Part shown: positions 15,615-25,204 of the stretch, piece after piece | Numbering within the stretch: position 1 is the stretch's first letter | Layout of the letters: the number at the start of each line of letters is the position of its first letter | Source of the DNA: Mangrovivirga halotolerans | GTDB taxonomy: Bacteria; Bacteroidota; Bacteroidia; Cytophagales; Cyclobacteriaceae | Length of the DNA: 64,000 nt | Reading direction: 5' to 3' | Assembly: GCF_026241165.1 (NCBI RefSeq) | Contig: NZ_JAPFQN010000002.1 | Span: 372,001 to 436,000 of the forward strand | The notes under the pieces: model-generated | What the model saw: the letters and a program-made list of their open reading frames with translations, nothing else | Databases searched by the model: none | Told to the model about the DNA's origin: nothing | Made by a program: the position numbers and the translations under genes

Positions 15615-16685
15615 ATGAATTTCAATCAATTAATTTTTGCACTTTTAATTCTTATCACCTCAGCTCATAATTTAGTATCACAGTCTTTTGAGGAATATGA
15701 ATATGTTGACCCGAATACTAAAGGGTTCTCACAGGCAAAATTGGATACGCTAACTCAGTTTCTTGAAGAAGCCGGTTCTTCATCCTTAATGATCCTTGTT
15801 GACGGGAAAATAGTCTATGAATTTGGTGATATAAAAAGACCCCACACTATTCATAGCATTCGGAAGGCCATGTTAAATTCACTTTATGGAATAGCTATCA
15901 ATGATGGTATAATTGATACCACTCAGACCTTAAAGGAATTAGAAATTGAAGACATCACCCCGGAATTAACAGAATCAGAGTTGCAGGCTACCATAGCTGA
16001 CCTTCTCAAATCGAGGTCCGGAGTATATCATCACGCAGCTGCTGTATCTGAAGGTATGCTGGCTAAAATGCCAGAAAGAGGATCTCACAAACCAGGTGAA
16101 ATTTATTACTACAACAATTGGGATTTTAATGTATTGGGTTACATCCTCGAAAAAAAGACCGGAAAGAAAATTTTTGATCTTTTCCATGAACAAATAGCAA
16201 AACCTATCGGAATGGAACACTTTGACGGAACTTATGATTCTATTGATGGTGAATCTGACAATTTTAAGTTTCCTGATACTGATGGTTTTTATCAATATGA
16301 ATTAAGTAAATCAAAATACCCAGCATATCATTTCAGGCTTTCAGCCAGAGATATGGCTCGATATGGTCAATTGTATTTAAATAACGGAAAATGGGATGGA
16401 CAGCAAATTATTCCTGAAAGCTGGATTAATGCCAGTACCCAACCAATTTCAGTTTACGACGAAAAATATGGAATTGCTTATGGGATGCTTTGGGCAGTAT
16501 TGATGAAAACAGAAAGTAGAAAAACCAGATCATTTTTCCATACCGGAACCGGCATACATATGCTGGCTGTATATCCAGGCGCTAATATGGTTTTAGTTCA
16601 CAGGGTAGATACCGAGAAAGAATATTCATTTCATCAGGGTCACTTTTATCAAATGATTGGTTTGGTATGGGGAGCCAGAGAATAA
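15615..16685 (+). CDS. Secreted class C beta-lactamase-like serine hydrolase
   Basis: The 356-residue protein has an N-terminal signal peptide (cleavage near residue 23). The penicillin-binding-protein motifs are present: Ser81-x-x-Lys84 in 'HSIRKAMLNSL', Tyr166-Asn-Asn168 in 'YYYNNWDFN', and HTG in 'FFHTGTGIHML'. This is the layout of serine hydrolases related to class C beta-lactamases and esterases, usually acting in the periplasm. The substrate is unknown. It starts just after the operon terminator and is followed, after 15 bases, by a small membrane protein gene, so it may be the first gene of a two-gene unit. Confidence 0.9.
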   Translation: MNFNQLIFALLILITSAHNLVSQSFEEYEYVDPNTKGFSQAKLDTLTQFLEEAGSSSLMILVDGKIVYEFGDIKRPHTIHSIRKAMLNSLYGIAINDGIIDTTQTLKELEIEDITPELTESELQATIADLLKSRSGVYHHAAAVSEGMLAKMPERGSHKPGEIYYYNNWDFNVLGYILEKKTGKKIFDLFHEQIAKPIGMEHFDGTYDSIDGESDNFKFPDTDGFYQYELSKSKYPAYHFRLSARDMARYGQLYLNNGKWDGQQIIPESWINASTQPISVYDEKYGIAYGMLWAVLMKTESRKTRSFFHTGTGIHMLAVYPGANMVLVHRVDTEKEYSFHQGHFYQMIGLVWGARE

Positions 16686-16700
16686 ATTAATTTTAGAATT

Positions 16701-17174
16701 ATGAAATCATTAATTATTGGCAATTACTTCTCCAAAGGAAGAATTGTCATATTTATAATCTTGATACTATTCGGAATCCTTGCATTATTAAAAGGAAACC
16801 TTATTCTTTTATTGATTTTACTCTTATTAAGTGCTTTAGTTTTAACGACCAAATATGGTTTTTCACTGGATTTAGAAAATAATATTTATCATGACTACAT
16901 ATTGCTCTTTGGATTTAAAATTGGTAAAAAGCAAGTATATGAAGAAATAGACTGTATTTTTTATAAAATCAATTCCAGTTTAGAAAAGAGATCGGACTTT
17001 TCAACAGCGAATTCTTCAATAACCAGGAAAATCGATTTTGATGCCTACATCCGATTTTCTGATAACAGAAAAGTACATCTTGGAAGTTTTAAAAATGAAG
17101 GATCACTAATTAAAAAAATCAAACCTTACGCCGAATCTCTCAATACAAGATTTATTAACCTGAATAATATTTAG
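16701..17174 (+). CDS. Hypothetical membrane protein (PH-like)
   Basis: The 157-residue protein begins with two closely spaced hydrophobic segments (about residues 14-30 and 32-48), followed by a soluble region with alternating strands ('GFSLDLENNIYHDYILLFGFKIG', 'FDAYIRFSDNRKVHLGSF'), which resembles small bacterial PH-like membrane proteins, although I could not confirm a family. It lies 15 bases after the serine hydrolase gene and is probably co-transcribed. Function unknown. Confidence 0.6.
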   Translation: MKSLIIGNYFSKGRIVIFIILILFGILALLKGNLILLLILLLLSALVLTTKYGFSLDLENNIYHDYILLFGFKIGKKQVYEEIDCIFYKINSSLEKRSDFSTANSSITRKIDFDAYIRFSDNRKVHLGSFKNEGSLIKKIKPYAESLNTRFINLNNI

Positions 17175-17308
17175 AATCTCTTAAAAATATTGGCTTTAAA
17201 TTAAATAAAGGTGCTTTTCAACTGTTCAGTTATGATTTACATCATAGGTTAAACAGACCAATCTTACCCTCATTTATAATCTAACTACCGACCTTTAAGA
17301 AAAAAAAC

Positions 17309-18574
17309 ATGAAGGTCTGTGATACGGCTGCCGAAGCAGTTGAATTAATAAAATCAGGTGATAACGTCTTTCTCCACTCTGCGGCCTCTACCCCTCAAAG
17401 ACTGGTAGATGCAATGACAGACAGGCACAGGGAGCTAAAAGATGTAACAATATACAGCATACACACTGAAGGAAATGCTCCTTATGCTGAAGAACAATAC
17501 ACATCCAGCTTTAATGTCAAAGCTATGTTTGTCGGAGCTAATATCCGTAAACATGTTCAGGCAGGAAGAGCCAGCTATATTCCAATGTTTTTAAGTGAAA
17601 TTCCACTGGCAATACGAAATGGCATCATCCCTGTTGATGTGGCTTTAATACAAGTTTCTCCACCTAACAAACATGGTTATTGCAGCCTGGGGATTTCAGT
17701 TGATGTAACACATGCAGCTGTCCAATGTGCCAAAAAGGTAATTGCGCAAGTAAATCCGAATGTCCCTCGAACTTCTGGTGATGGTACAATTCATATAAGT
17801 CAGATCGATGCTATGATTCAGGTCAACGATCCGCTATTTGAACATGCTCCTAAACAATTAAGTGAAATAGAATTAAGAATCGGAAGACACATTGCAAATC
17901 TGATTGAAGATGGCTCAACGCTTCAAACTGGTATTGGTGCCATACCGGATGCTGCTCTTTTGGCATTAAATAACCATAAAGATCTGGGAATGCATACCGA
18001 AATGTTTTCTGACGGGGTGATGAACCTGATGGAAAAAGGCGTAATAAATGGCAGTCAGAAAGCTATTTACAATGGTAAAGTAACTTCCGGCTTTTGCATG
18101 GGATCTAAAAAGCTTTACGACTATATTGACGACAACCCGACATTTGAGTTCCTGGATTCATCATTTATTAATGATACAAAGATGATTCGGCAAAATCCGA
18201 AAGTGATTGCGATCAACTCTGCTCTAGAGGTAGACCTGTATGGGCAGGTCTGTGCTGATAGCATCGGTAGCAGACAATATTCAGGTGTTGGCGGACAAAT
18301 GGATTTCATTCGTGGTGCATCTTTATCTCCAGGCGGAAAACCAATTATAGCCCTCCCTTCTCAAACTAAAAACGGGAAAAGCAAAATCGTATGCTGCCTG
18401 ACTCCGGGAGCCAGTGTGGTTACTACCAGGGCTCACGTGCATTGGATAGTTACCGAATATGGAGCCGTTAATGTCTATGGAAAAACACTGAAAGAAAGAA
18501 CTGACCTGTTGATAAGCATTGCGCACCCAGATCATCAGGAAGCACTTGAAAGAGAAGTATATGAGTTACTATAA
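17309..18574 (+). CDS. Acetyl-CoA hydrolase/transferase (4-hydroxybutyrate CoA-transferase-like)
   Basis: The 421-residue protein contains 'GIGAIPDAALLAL', 'MHTEMFSDGVMNLMEKGVI' with the presumed catalytic Glu231, 'GASLSPGGKPIIALPS' and 'WIVTEYGAVNVYGKTLKER', as in the acetyl-CoA hydrolase/transferase family. These enzymes move CoA between acyl groups through a glutamyl-CoA thioester. Typical substrates are acetate, succinate or 4-hydroxybutyrate; the exact pair is not visible. The gene stands alone, with intergenic spaces of about 130 and 315 bases on either side. Confidence 0.92.
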   Translation: MKVCDTAAEAVELIKSGDNVFLHSAASTPQRLVDAMTDRHRELKDVTIYSIHTEGNAPYAEEQYTSSFNVKAMFVGANIRKHVQAGRASYIPMFLSEIPLAIRNGIIPVDVALIQVSPPNKHGYCSLGISVDVTHAAVQCAKKVIAQVNPNVPRTSGDGTIHISQIDAMIQVNDPLFEHAPKQLSEIELRIGRHIANLIEDGSTLQTGIGAIPDAALLALNNHKDLGMHTEMFSDGVMNLMEKGVINGSQKAIYNGKVTSGFCMGSKKLYDYIDDNPTFEFLDSSFINDTKMIRQNPKVIAINSALEVDLYGQVCADSIGSRQYSGVGGQMDFIRGASLSPGGKPIIALPSQTKNGKSKIVCCLTPGASVVTTRAHVHWIVTEYGAVNVYGKTLKERTDLLISIAHPDHQEALEREVYELL

Positions 18575-18889
18575 AGTTGGCTACTTAATTCAATACCAGA
18601 AAAGGCTCATTAATGATAATGTAAAAGATACTCTAATAAAGCCTGTATGACCAACTAGTTCTTATCGATTAGGGTAATGTGAAAAACGTGTCTAGATCTG
18701 TTTAAAAACTATTTATACTGACATATTTAAGTAATCTAGGTTTATTAAAAAGTGAAGCTAAAAATGAGGGGAGCTAAAGCTCCCTTTCCCTTTCTTATAA
18801 ATTATAAAGCCTTATATCTGTCTTTTTCCAAATAAATTATTCAGATTTTAATTATCATCTTCCTCTTAACGGGAAATATTAAATAAAAT
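18575..18889. other. Intergenic region with a terminator-like hairpin
   Basis: This 315-base stretch is AT-rich and has no coding-like open frame. Its only clear feature is the terminator-like hairpin near 18768-18796. The last part, before 18890, presumably carries the promoter of the HxlR-family gene. Confidence 0.4.
18768..18796 (+). terminator. Intrinsic terminator upstream of the HxlR gene
   Basis: GGGAGC (18769-18774) pairs with GCTCCC (18779-18784) over a TAAA loop, followed by T-rich sequence (TTTCCCTTTCTT). It is about 190 bases after the CoA-transferase stop, so the transcript would have a long 3' untranslated region. Confidence 0.7.
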
Positions 18890-19327
18890 ATGAGTATATT
18901 AATATCTACTCTGTTAAAAAAAATGGCAAGAAAAATAATTAATAACCCAAGAAAATGTGCTATCACACATTTAATGAATATCATCGGAGGAAGATGGAAA
19001 ATAATAATTATCCATGTAATCGGGAATAAGCCAATAAAATTTGATGGATTGCTAGTATGTATTCCAGCAATATCAAAGAATATTCTCACTAGTCAATTAT
19101 TAGAATTAGAAGAAGATGGCTTAATAGAAAAAAGGGTTTATCATGATATTCCCCCTCATGTTGATTATTCCCTGACTACTAAAGGGAAATCCCTCATCCC
19201 GATCATTAATTCATTTAGTGAGTGGTGTGAAGAAAACATTGAAGGAATTGAATTCAGACCTTGTAGAATCGATCATTTAGGAAGTAACGAGGAAGGAAAT
19301 TACAACAGGCTTTTTACGGAAGAATAA
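18890..19327 (+). CDS. HxlR-family winged-helix transcriptional regulator
   Basis: The 145-residue protein has the HxlR core: 'HLMNIIGGRWKIIIIHVIG' (helix before the recognition helix), 'ISKNILTSQLLELEEDGLIEKRVYHDIPPHVDYSLTTKGKSL' and 'WCEENIEG'. The phrases 'ISKNILTSQLLELEEDGLI' and 'YSLTTKG' are typical of HxlR regulators, many of which respond to aldehydes or redox agents. The start is the ATG at 18890; a later ATG is possible. No divergent target gene is next to it; the nearest candidates are the upstream CoA-transferase and the downstream lipoprotein, both unproven. Confidence 0.9.
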   Translation: MSILISTLLKKMARKIINNPRKCAITHLMNIIGGRWKIIIIHVIGNKPIKFDGLLVCIPAISKNILTSQLLELEEDGLIEKRVYHDIPPHVDYSLTTKGKSLIPIINSFSEWCEENIEGIEFRPCRIDHLGSNEEGNYNRLFTEE

Positions 19328-19485
19328 AATAAAACACTCTCAAACATATACCTGATACCGTTTAAATATTTTCATCGATTATATATCTCTATTGATAGAA
19401 TATATTTAATAAACAGATAATGATATGCTATTTTTAATAAGACCAGCACAACCGACATAAAGAGACTAATTAAAAGCATTCTACT

Positions 19486-20415
19486 ATGAAAAAATACCTG
19501 GTTTTAATAATGTCATGGGTATTAATCATTGCAATTGCTTGTGATGATGATGATAATAATGATCAGGGAAACCCTAATCCCCCTGAAGAAAATATCATTG
19601 ATGAAAATGGTGGTTCTGTAACCTCAAACGATGGTGTTATGGAAATAAATATACCTGCAAATGCTCTATCTGAATCTACAGCTATTACAGTAGAACAAAC
19701 TGAAGAACCAGTGCCCGGTACTTTAGATTTAAATCAGAATGCTTACAACTGGGGCCCTGATGGAACTCAGTTTAACATACCAGCTGTATTAACATATAAT
19801 TATCGCAATGACAATGTGCCGATTTCTGGTGCTGATGAACTTCTAACGATGGCTTATTATGAAAACTCAGCATTAATTGAAATTCCATCAATAGTTAATG
19901 CATCAACAAAAACTATTCAGGCTGATGTAGAACATTTTACAGTTTTTACTATTGTTGCAAGACAAGAATGGTTAGTTAATTTTAATGGCACCAATTATCT
20001 AATGGACGATGAATTGTCCTTAGTTTATAAAGAAGGCCTTTCAGATCCGTTTGATGAAGAGAATAATACTAATCCCACACATTATTTGTATAATTTGGAA
20101 ATCGGAGATCAATTAGAAAATATCATTTTGGATATATATTTATATGCCCCTGAAGAAAGTGATTTTTTAAATAGCACTTTTGAATTTAGAAATGAAGCAA
20201 GCGTCACACCAGAAGATGTTGCAAATTCAACCTTTTTCTTTGATGCCAGGTTGGTATTAAATCAAAATCAAGTGGACATAAAACCTGTCAGTGGAACCAT
20301 AGAATTAAAGGGTAATATTGAAGAAAACCGATACTACTTAATATTTAATCTGATTTATCCCGACGACGAATCGCTCACAGGAAGTTATTACGGAAATTTT
20401 ACTGAAGTTCAGTAG
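19486..20415 (+). CDS. Lipoprotein with a ZU5-like domain
   Basis: The 309-residue protein has a lipoprotein signal peptide (IAIAC) followed by a very acidic Asp/Asn-rich linker, which likely aids surface export. The segment beginning 'IDENGGSVTSNDGVMEINIPANAL' and the 'TAITVEQ' strand resemble ZU5-type domains found in bacterial surface proteins, while the C-terminal half is not recognised. It probably is a surface-exposed outer membrane lipoprotein with no clear enzymatic role. It ends just before a strong terminator. Confidence 0.7.
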   Translation: MKKYLVLIMSWVLIIAIACDDDDNNDQGNPNPPEENIIDENGGSVTSNDGVMEINIPANALSESTAITVEQTEEPVPGTLDLNQNAYNWGPDGTQFNIPAVLTYNYRNDNVPISGADELLTMAYYENSALIEIPSIVNASTKTIQADVEHFTVFTIVARQEWLVNFNGTNYLMDDELSLVYKEGLSDPFDEENNTNPTHYLYNLEIGDQLENIILDIYLYAPEESDFLNSTFEFRNEASVTPEDVANSTFFFDARLVLNQNQVDIKPVSGTIELKGNIEENRYYLIFNLIYPDDESLTGSYYGNFTEVQ

Positions 20416-20429
20416 CTATATAAAGGTGA

Positions 20430-20455
20430 AAAGCACAACGCTTGTTGTGCTTTTT
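20430..20455 (+). terminator. Intrinsic terminator after the ZU5-like lipoprotein
   Basis: AAGCACAAC (20431-20439) pairs with GTTGTGCTT (20444-20452) over a GCTT loop and ends in a T-run. It starts 14 bases after the stop codon. Confidence 0.92.
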
Positions 20456-20558
20456 CATTATTTATAAATCTACCAGCAGTGACTACCACTATTAAATTAA
20501 TTTCCATAATTTACCATTGACTGCATTATTAGCATTAGCTTTACAAAAAATATTCTAC

Positions 20559-21395
20559 ATGATTGAGATCGGTAAATATAATAAGCTAAGAATCAACCGT
20601 AAAACAGACCATGGACTCTATTTAATCAGTGAGTCTTTAGAAGAAGTCTTATTGCCAAATAAGTATATACCTGAGGATTATTCAATAGATGACTACATTG
20701 ATGTATTCGTATACCTCGATCATGAAGAGAGAAAAGTAGCTACCACACTTGAACCAAAAATAAAATTAGATGAATTTGGTTTTTTACAAGTCTCAGATGT
20801 AACTCCTGTCGGTGCCTTTATGGATTGGGGTCTTGAAAAGGAATTAATGGTGCCTTTTAAGGAACAAAGACAAAAAATGCAACCTGGAAGGTGGTACGTT
20901 GTTTATATGGATTTTGATGTAAAGACTAACAGGTTATTTGCATCTAATAAAATAGACAAGTATTTACAAAATGCTTTATTGACCATTAATGAAGGCGAAG
21001 AAGTTGACCTGTTAATTTATCATATTTCTGATATGGGGTATTCCGCAATAATCAATGGTCAGCACAGAGGTTTAATTTATAAAGACGAGGTATTTAGAGA
21101 TCTTAATGTTGGAGATAAAACTAAAGGATACATAAAAAAGATCAGAGAAGATAAAAAGGTCGATCTTACTTTACAGCCGATCGGTTATGAAAATTTCAAT
21201 GATAAAAATGCTGAGACCATTTACAATACCCTTGTTAATAATGGTGGCTTTTTACCACTATCTGATAAAAGTAAACCGGAGGCGATTTATGATCAGTTTG
21301 GAATTAGTAAGAAAGCATTCAAAAAAGCATTAGGAGATTTATATAAAAATCGTAAAATAACAATTGATTCAGATGGGATTACCTTGAACAGGTAA
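20559..21395 (+). CDS. CvfB-like protein with S1 RNA-binding domains
   Basis: I place the start at the ATG at 20559 (MIEIGKYN); a start at 20517 would add an unrelated tail. The 278-residue protein shows successive S1-like beta-barrel segments ('FLQVSDVTPVGAFMDWGLEKELMVP', 'VDLLIYHISDMGYSAIINGQHRGLIYKDEV') and a winged-helix C-terminal part, the layout of CvfB/YitL proteins. CvfB binds RNA and affects virulence factor and surface protein expression in Firmicutes; the role in Bacteroidota is not established. It lies between a terminator and the TPR gene. Confidence 0.85.
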   Translation: MIEIGKYNKLRINRKTDHGLYLISESLEEVLLPNKYIPEDYSIDDYIDVFVYLDHEERKVATTLEPKIKLDEFGFLQVSDVTPVGAFMDWGLEKELMVPFKEQRQKMQPGRWYVVYMDFDVKTNRLFASNKIDKYLQNALLTINEGEEVDLLIYHISDMGYSAIINGQHRGLIYKDEVFRDLNVGDKTKGYIKKIREDKKVDLTLQPIGYENFNDKNAETIYNTLVNNGGFLPLSDKSKPEAIYDQFGISKKAFKKALGDLYKNRKITIDSDGITLNR

Positions 21396-21523
21396 CTACT
21401 TATAAAAATAATCATAAAATAAATTTGAAAAATCATTTGTTGGTGCAATATTCGTGGCCGAAAGAAATAAGTGCACTTTATTACTGATTTCTTGCAACTA
21501 TCGATCACAACCTTAACACCAAA

Positions 21524-23056
21524 ATGAAAAGATTATTTATTTTTCTTGGTATTTTTTTATGCCTCGAAGTTTTAGATGCTAGCCCAAAACTTGATAGTAT
21601 CGCATATATTTTGGAAAACAAACCCCTCTCACTTGAAAAAAGAGCCGAAATATTAGTCAAATATGGTGAGTTATTAAATGATAGTGACCCCTCACAAGCA
21701 ATAGACATAAATAAAAAAGCAATAGATATCAGTAGAAAAGCAGAAAATGATATCTTTCTCACAAATGCATTAAGAGCACTTGGTATCTCTTATATAAACA
21801 TTGGGTTGTATGAACAAGGACTTAGCCAGACTATAAATTCGTTAAACTTAGCACAAAAGATTAATTATTACGACGGAGTAATCAAAGCCTATAACAATAT
21901 TGGTGTAGTTTATATGTATCTAAACCAATATGATGATGCTGAAAAAAATTATAAAAATCTTAAGCAATTTCTAAAAGAAGATGATTCGGATAATTGGCGG
22001 AATTATTATATGAATCTGGGAATCGTTTATTGGAAAAAAGAAAATTTCAAACAAGCTCTTGCCGCATATAATGAAGCCCTTGGTATATCTATAGATAAAG
22101 GTGACAAACGTGAATGTGCTATAATTTATCATAATCTTGGAACTTTATACCTTGATAAAAATGAGTTTAAAAAATCATTAGAATATTATAACAGGGCATT
22201 AACAATAAATAAAAAATTAAAAAATGAAGCTCAGATACCATCTATTTTGATCAGTATAGGTAAAGCTCATTTTAATTCAGGGAATTTTTGTCTTGCAGAA
22301 GAGAACATTTTAAGTGCAATCGAAATAGCCTCTGAAAAGAAAATGTTACACATTGAAGAATTAGGGTATAAATCACTCTATAAACTATATAAAAAAACAG
22401 GAAATTCAGATAAAGCGCTTTTAGCTTTCGAGAAGCATATTGTACTGAAGGACAGTCTTTTAACAAGAGATAATTCCTTTAAAATCTCCCAACTTAAAAG
22501 TAATTATGCATCTATACAAGAATCTCATGAAAATGAGGTACTAAAAAAGGAATCTGAACTCCAGGAATCAGTAATAAAATACCAGACAATCATAATTTTT
22601 GCTACTCTATCATGCCTGGTAATTCTAATAATTGCATCTTTTGTTCTACTGAGATTTAACAGGTTAAGAAAGCAAGCAAATTTAGAATTACTCAAATCTA
22701 ATCATCAGATTCTTCAACAAAAAGAACAGCTTGATGAACAGTCTAATAAGCTAATAAAAGCGTATCAGGAAATTTCATTAATGAATATCAACCTGGAAAA
22801 AGAGGTTTTAATGAGAACTGAAAAAGTTAAATCTCAGAATAAAACAATCCTGAAATATTCATTCATGAATGCGCACAAAATCAGAGGACCTCTAGCCCGG
22901 GTAATTGGTTTGATTAACCTTATGAATGATAAAAATGATAATAAAGATTATGATATCATTATTCCTATGCTTGTCAAAGAGGTCAAGGAGTTGGAATTTG
23001 TTGTTAAAAGCATCAGGGATTTATTGGAAAAAGAAGAATTAAAAGAGGTAAGCTAA
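21524..23056 (+). CDS. TPR protein with a histidine-kinase H-box but no ATPase domain
   Basis: The 510-residue protein has a signal peptide (about residues 1-19), a series of tetratricopeptide repeats (about 40-330), one membrane segment (about 352-375), a coiled coil, and a dimerisation-type region with His451 in 'NAHKIRGPLARVIGL'. Typical TPR sensor kinases of Bacteroidota have a HATPase_c domain after this H-box, with N, G1 and G2 boxes; here the protein stops about 59 residues after the His and there is no such sequence. The stop is in clean coding sequence with no sign of frameshift. It may accept phosphate from another kinase or be non-phosphorylating. No response regulator is next to it. 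Confidence 0.8.
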   Translation: MKRLFIFLGIFLCLEVLDASPKLDSIAYILENKPLSLEKRAEILVKYGELLNDSDPSQAIDINKKAIDISRKAENDIFLTNALRALGISYINIGLYEQGLSQTINSLNLAQKINYYDGVIKAYNNIGVVYMYLNQYDDAEKNYKNLKQFLKEDDSDNWRNYYMNLGIVYWKKENFKQALAAYNEALGISIDKGDKRECAIIYHNLGTLYLDKNEFKKSLEYYNRALTINKKLKNEAQIPSILISIGKAHFNSGNFCLAEENILSAIEIASEKKMLHIEELGYKSLYKLYKKTGNSDKALLAFEKHIVLKDSLLTRDNSFKISQLKSNYASIQESHENEVLKKESELQESVIKYQTIIIFATLSCLVILIIASFVLLRFNRLRKQANLELLKSNHQILQQKEQLDEQSNKLIKAYQEISLMNINLEKEVLMRTEKVKSQNKTILKYSFMNAHKIRGPLARVIGLINLMNDKNDNKDYDIIIPMLVKEVKELEFVVKSIRDLLEKEELKEVS

Positions 23057-23147
23057 TCAAAAGTTAAAAGCATAATAACTAATTTTTTTAGGCTCAACTC
23101 GATTAACGGAATGATTTTTGATGTTTTTTTTTAAAAAAACTTAAAAA

Positions 23148-23528
23148 ATGAAAAAACTTATTCTGTTATTTTTTCCAGTATTAGCTTTAGTTGCATGTGA
23201 AGAAAACTCTATTACAAAGGGAGAGGAAATCGAGCAATTAGAAAAATTATATCAGAAAATTGAACAAATAGCTTACAGCGAAAATTGTTCAGACCCCTCA
23301 GAATGGTTAATAACACCAATAGGATCAAAAGCATGTGGTGGTCCTACTCACTATTTACCATACTCTATTCAATCTGACACTACCCTGTTTCTTGAATTGG
23401 TAGAAAAGTATAAATTAAGGCAATTAGAATTTAACAAAAAGTATCGAATATATTCTGATTGCGCTGTTCCGTCAAATCCATCAGATGTTGTATGTATTGA
23501 TGGAAAACCAGAATTCGTATATGAATAA
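23148..23528 (+). CDS. Small lipoprotein (126 aa)
   Basis: A lipoprotein signal peptide ends at Cys17 ('LALVAC'). The rest contains several Cys residues (in 'NCSDPSEWLITPIGSKACGG', 'YSDCAVP' and 'VVCIDGKP') that could form disulfides in the periplasm. No family is recognised. It lies 91 bases after the TPR protein with no terminator between, so it may share its transcript. Confidence 0.65.
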   Translation: MKKLILLFFPVLALVACEENSITKGEEIEQLEKLYQKIEQIAYSENCSDPSEWLITPIGSKACGGPTHYLPYSIQSDTTLFLELVEKYKLRQLEFNKKYRIYSDCAVPSNPSDVVCIDGKPEFVYE

Positions 23529-23616
23529 TGGTGAATTATAAGTTTATTTTATAATTTCACTATTATTAAGTCCTATATATAAATTTTAACCTGTCCTATT
23601 TTTTAGTTTATTGCAA

Positions 23617-24474
23617 ATGACCAAATCATCTCTCATAATCAGAGGTTCTGTAGCATTTTTCTTATTTTTTATACACTTAATCTCTTTAAGTCAAATAAAT
23701 ACCGGAAATGGCCTCTATTCTGAAAAAATTCATCTCACTTCTAATGGTAAAAAAATTGAAAGAAATAAATTTTATTATGGTGAAGTGATTAAAGTACATT
23801 TTGAAAATTTAACCGGGCTGACAGAAGTGAATGAATATGTGTTCCCGGGAATGAGTATTACAGTAGTAAATAGTGAGATGGATACTATCTTTAACAATCC
23901 GGATTTATATAAAGAAATGACTGAGGGAGTTAACTATAAACCCTTACAATTAACAGCTACGTTAACTTGTGCTAACCCAATGCACACAAATAATGACTAT
24001 ACCTTATTAATTCATATTTGGGATAAAAAAGGAAAAGGAACCAATGATCTTAAGATGAATTTTCAGGTTGACAGAAATCCAAAATTTGTCATCGAAAATA
24101 AATCAGCTAGTATTGAAGAGATTTATATTTATTCTCCGCTTAAAAATAGCGTGGTTAACGATAACGAAATTGTTTTGGGTGAAAAAATATATTATGTGTT
24201 TGAAGGCATAAGCGGTTTCAAATTAAAAAATGGGCAGATTAGTGCAGGAATGAGTATGAATGTCAAAGACGATGATGGAAAAATCATTCTGTCTAATGAT
24301 GACCTAATCGGTGACAAGTTATTTAGTGAAAAAGAATTTCAAAGCCAGATAACAGCTTCATTTGTTATGTCAGGTATGGTAGTTAAAAATCCTATTGAGG
24401 TTGAATTAATCATTTGGGACAAATACAGTAAAAATAAAATCAAATTAACTTCTCAGTTAATTATCCTTCTTTAA
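23617..24474 (+). CDS. Secreted protein with two related domains
   Basis: The ATG at 23617 is preceded by a possible in-frame TTG at 23611; the ATG gives a clean signal peptide ending near 'ISLSQ'. The mature part has two similar halves of about 125 residues. Shared features include 'PGMSITVVNSEMDTIFNNPDLYKE' against 'AGMSMNVKDDDGKIILSNDDLI' and 'YTLLIHIWDKKGKG' against 'VELIIWDKYSKNK'. This looks like an internal domain duplication of an all-beta, Ig-like fold. No named family is recognised. The function is unknown. Confidence 0.65.
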   Translation: MTKSSLIIRGSVAFFLFFIHLISLSQINTGNGLYSEKIHLTSNGKKIERNKFYYGEVIKVHFENLTGLTEVNEYVFPGMSITVVNSEMDTIFNNPDLYKEMTEGVNYKPLQLTATLTCANPMHTNNDYTLLIHIWDKKGKGTNDLKMNFQVDRNPKFVIENKSASIEEIYIYSPLKNSVVNDNEIVLGEKIYYVFEGISGFKLKNGQISAGMSMNVKDDDGKIILSNDDLIGDKLFSEKEFQSQITASFVMSGMVVKNPIEVELIIWDKYSKNKIKLTSQLIILL

Positions 24475-24693
24475 AAAAATTTTAGAATGTTTTAATCCTA
24501 TCGCCTTAACCTTATATAAAAAGGCTTTATTCATACATCTAGAGTGTTTACAATAGCTTTAGGCAGACTTTTCAAATTCTAAAAATATCTACCCCTTCCA
24601 ATATTATCATGGTGAAAAAAGCACTTGCTATTCAAAATAAATATTATTATATTAAATATTAATATTTTAATATAACTAAATAGTACCACACCG

Positions 24694-25146
24694 ATGAAAA
24701 CACTTACCACAATTATTGCAGTATTTATTTTTGCCTACTTCCTTATGCCTACTGACGTCATTGCTCAGGAAGATATGGAACCTAAAAAATTCGAAAACGC
24801 AACCTGGAAAGAAGTTGTGTTCATCGACTTCAAGCCTGGAAAAATGGACAGAGCCCTCGAAATAGTTAACAAATATTTCAAAAAAGCTTCAGAAATGTCT
24901 GGAACTAGTTTCCCTGAAACAATGATAGAACTAAGAACCGGGCCATGGGATATGATGGTTGTCTGGTCAATGAAAGACGGATTAGATGAAATGAATTGGG
25001 AAGTAAGTCCTGATAATATCAAATGGAGAAAAGCTATGGAAAAAATAGCAGAAGAAGAAGGAGCCTCTGCCAAAGACATCTGGGAAGAATATCAAAGCCT
25101 CGTTGCACGGTCAAGTATGCAATTAGGTATGTCCAGAGGTGAATGA
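24694..25146 (+). CDS. Secreted protein of unknown function (150 aa)
   Basis: The protein has a signal peptide (cleavage near 'VIAQ', residue 25). The mature region contains 'WKEVVFIDFKPGKMDRALEIVNKYF' and 'ELRTGPWDMMVVWSMKDG', which resemble dimeric alpha-beta barrel proteins, though without a clear named match. It is monocistronic and is followed by a strong terminator that overlaps the end of the convergent EEP gene. Confidence 0.7.
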   Translation: MKTLTTIIAVFIFAYFLMPTDVIAQEDMEPKKFENATWKEVVFIDFKPGKMDRALEIVNKYFKKASEMSGTSFPETMIELRTGPWDMMVVWSMKDGLDEMNWEVSPDNIKWRKAMEKIAEEEGASAKDIWEEYQSLVARSSMQLGMSRGE

Positions 25147-25171
25147 AATGTATATTTAGAAATTCCTACCC

Positions 25172-25204
25172 GGTGAAGGTTCTCAACACCTTCACCTTTT
25201 TTTT
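25172..25204 (+). terminator. Intrinsic terminator after the secreted 150-aa protein
   Basis: GGTGAAGGT (25172-25180) pairs with ACCTTCACC (25188-25196) and is followed by eight T residues. The right arm and T-run overlap the last codons of the convergent EEP gene, whose stop is at 25192-25194. Confidence 0.9.

Noticed and set aside
23531-23560. Possible terminator after the 126-aa lipoprotein
   Set aside because: The stem (GTGAATTATAA with TTATAATTTCAC) has a bulge and is AT-rich, and no T-run follows, so it does not meet the standard for a terminator.
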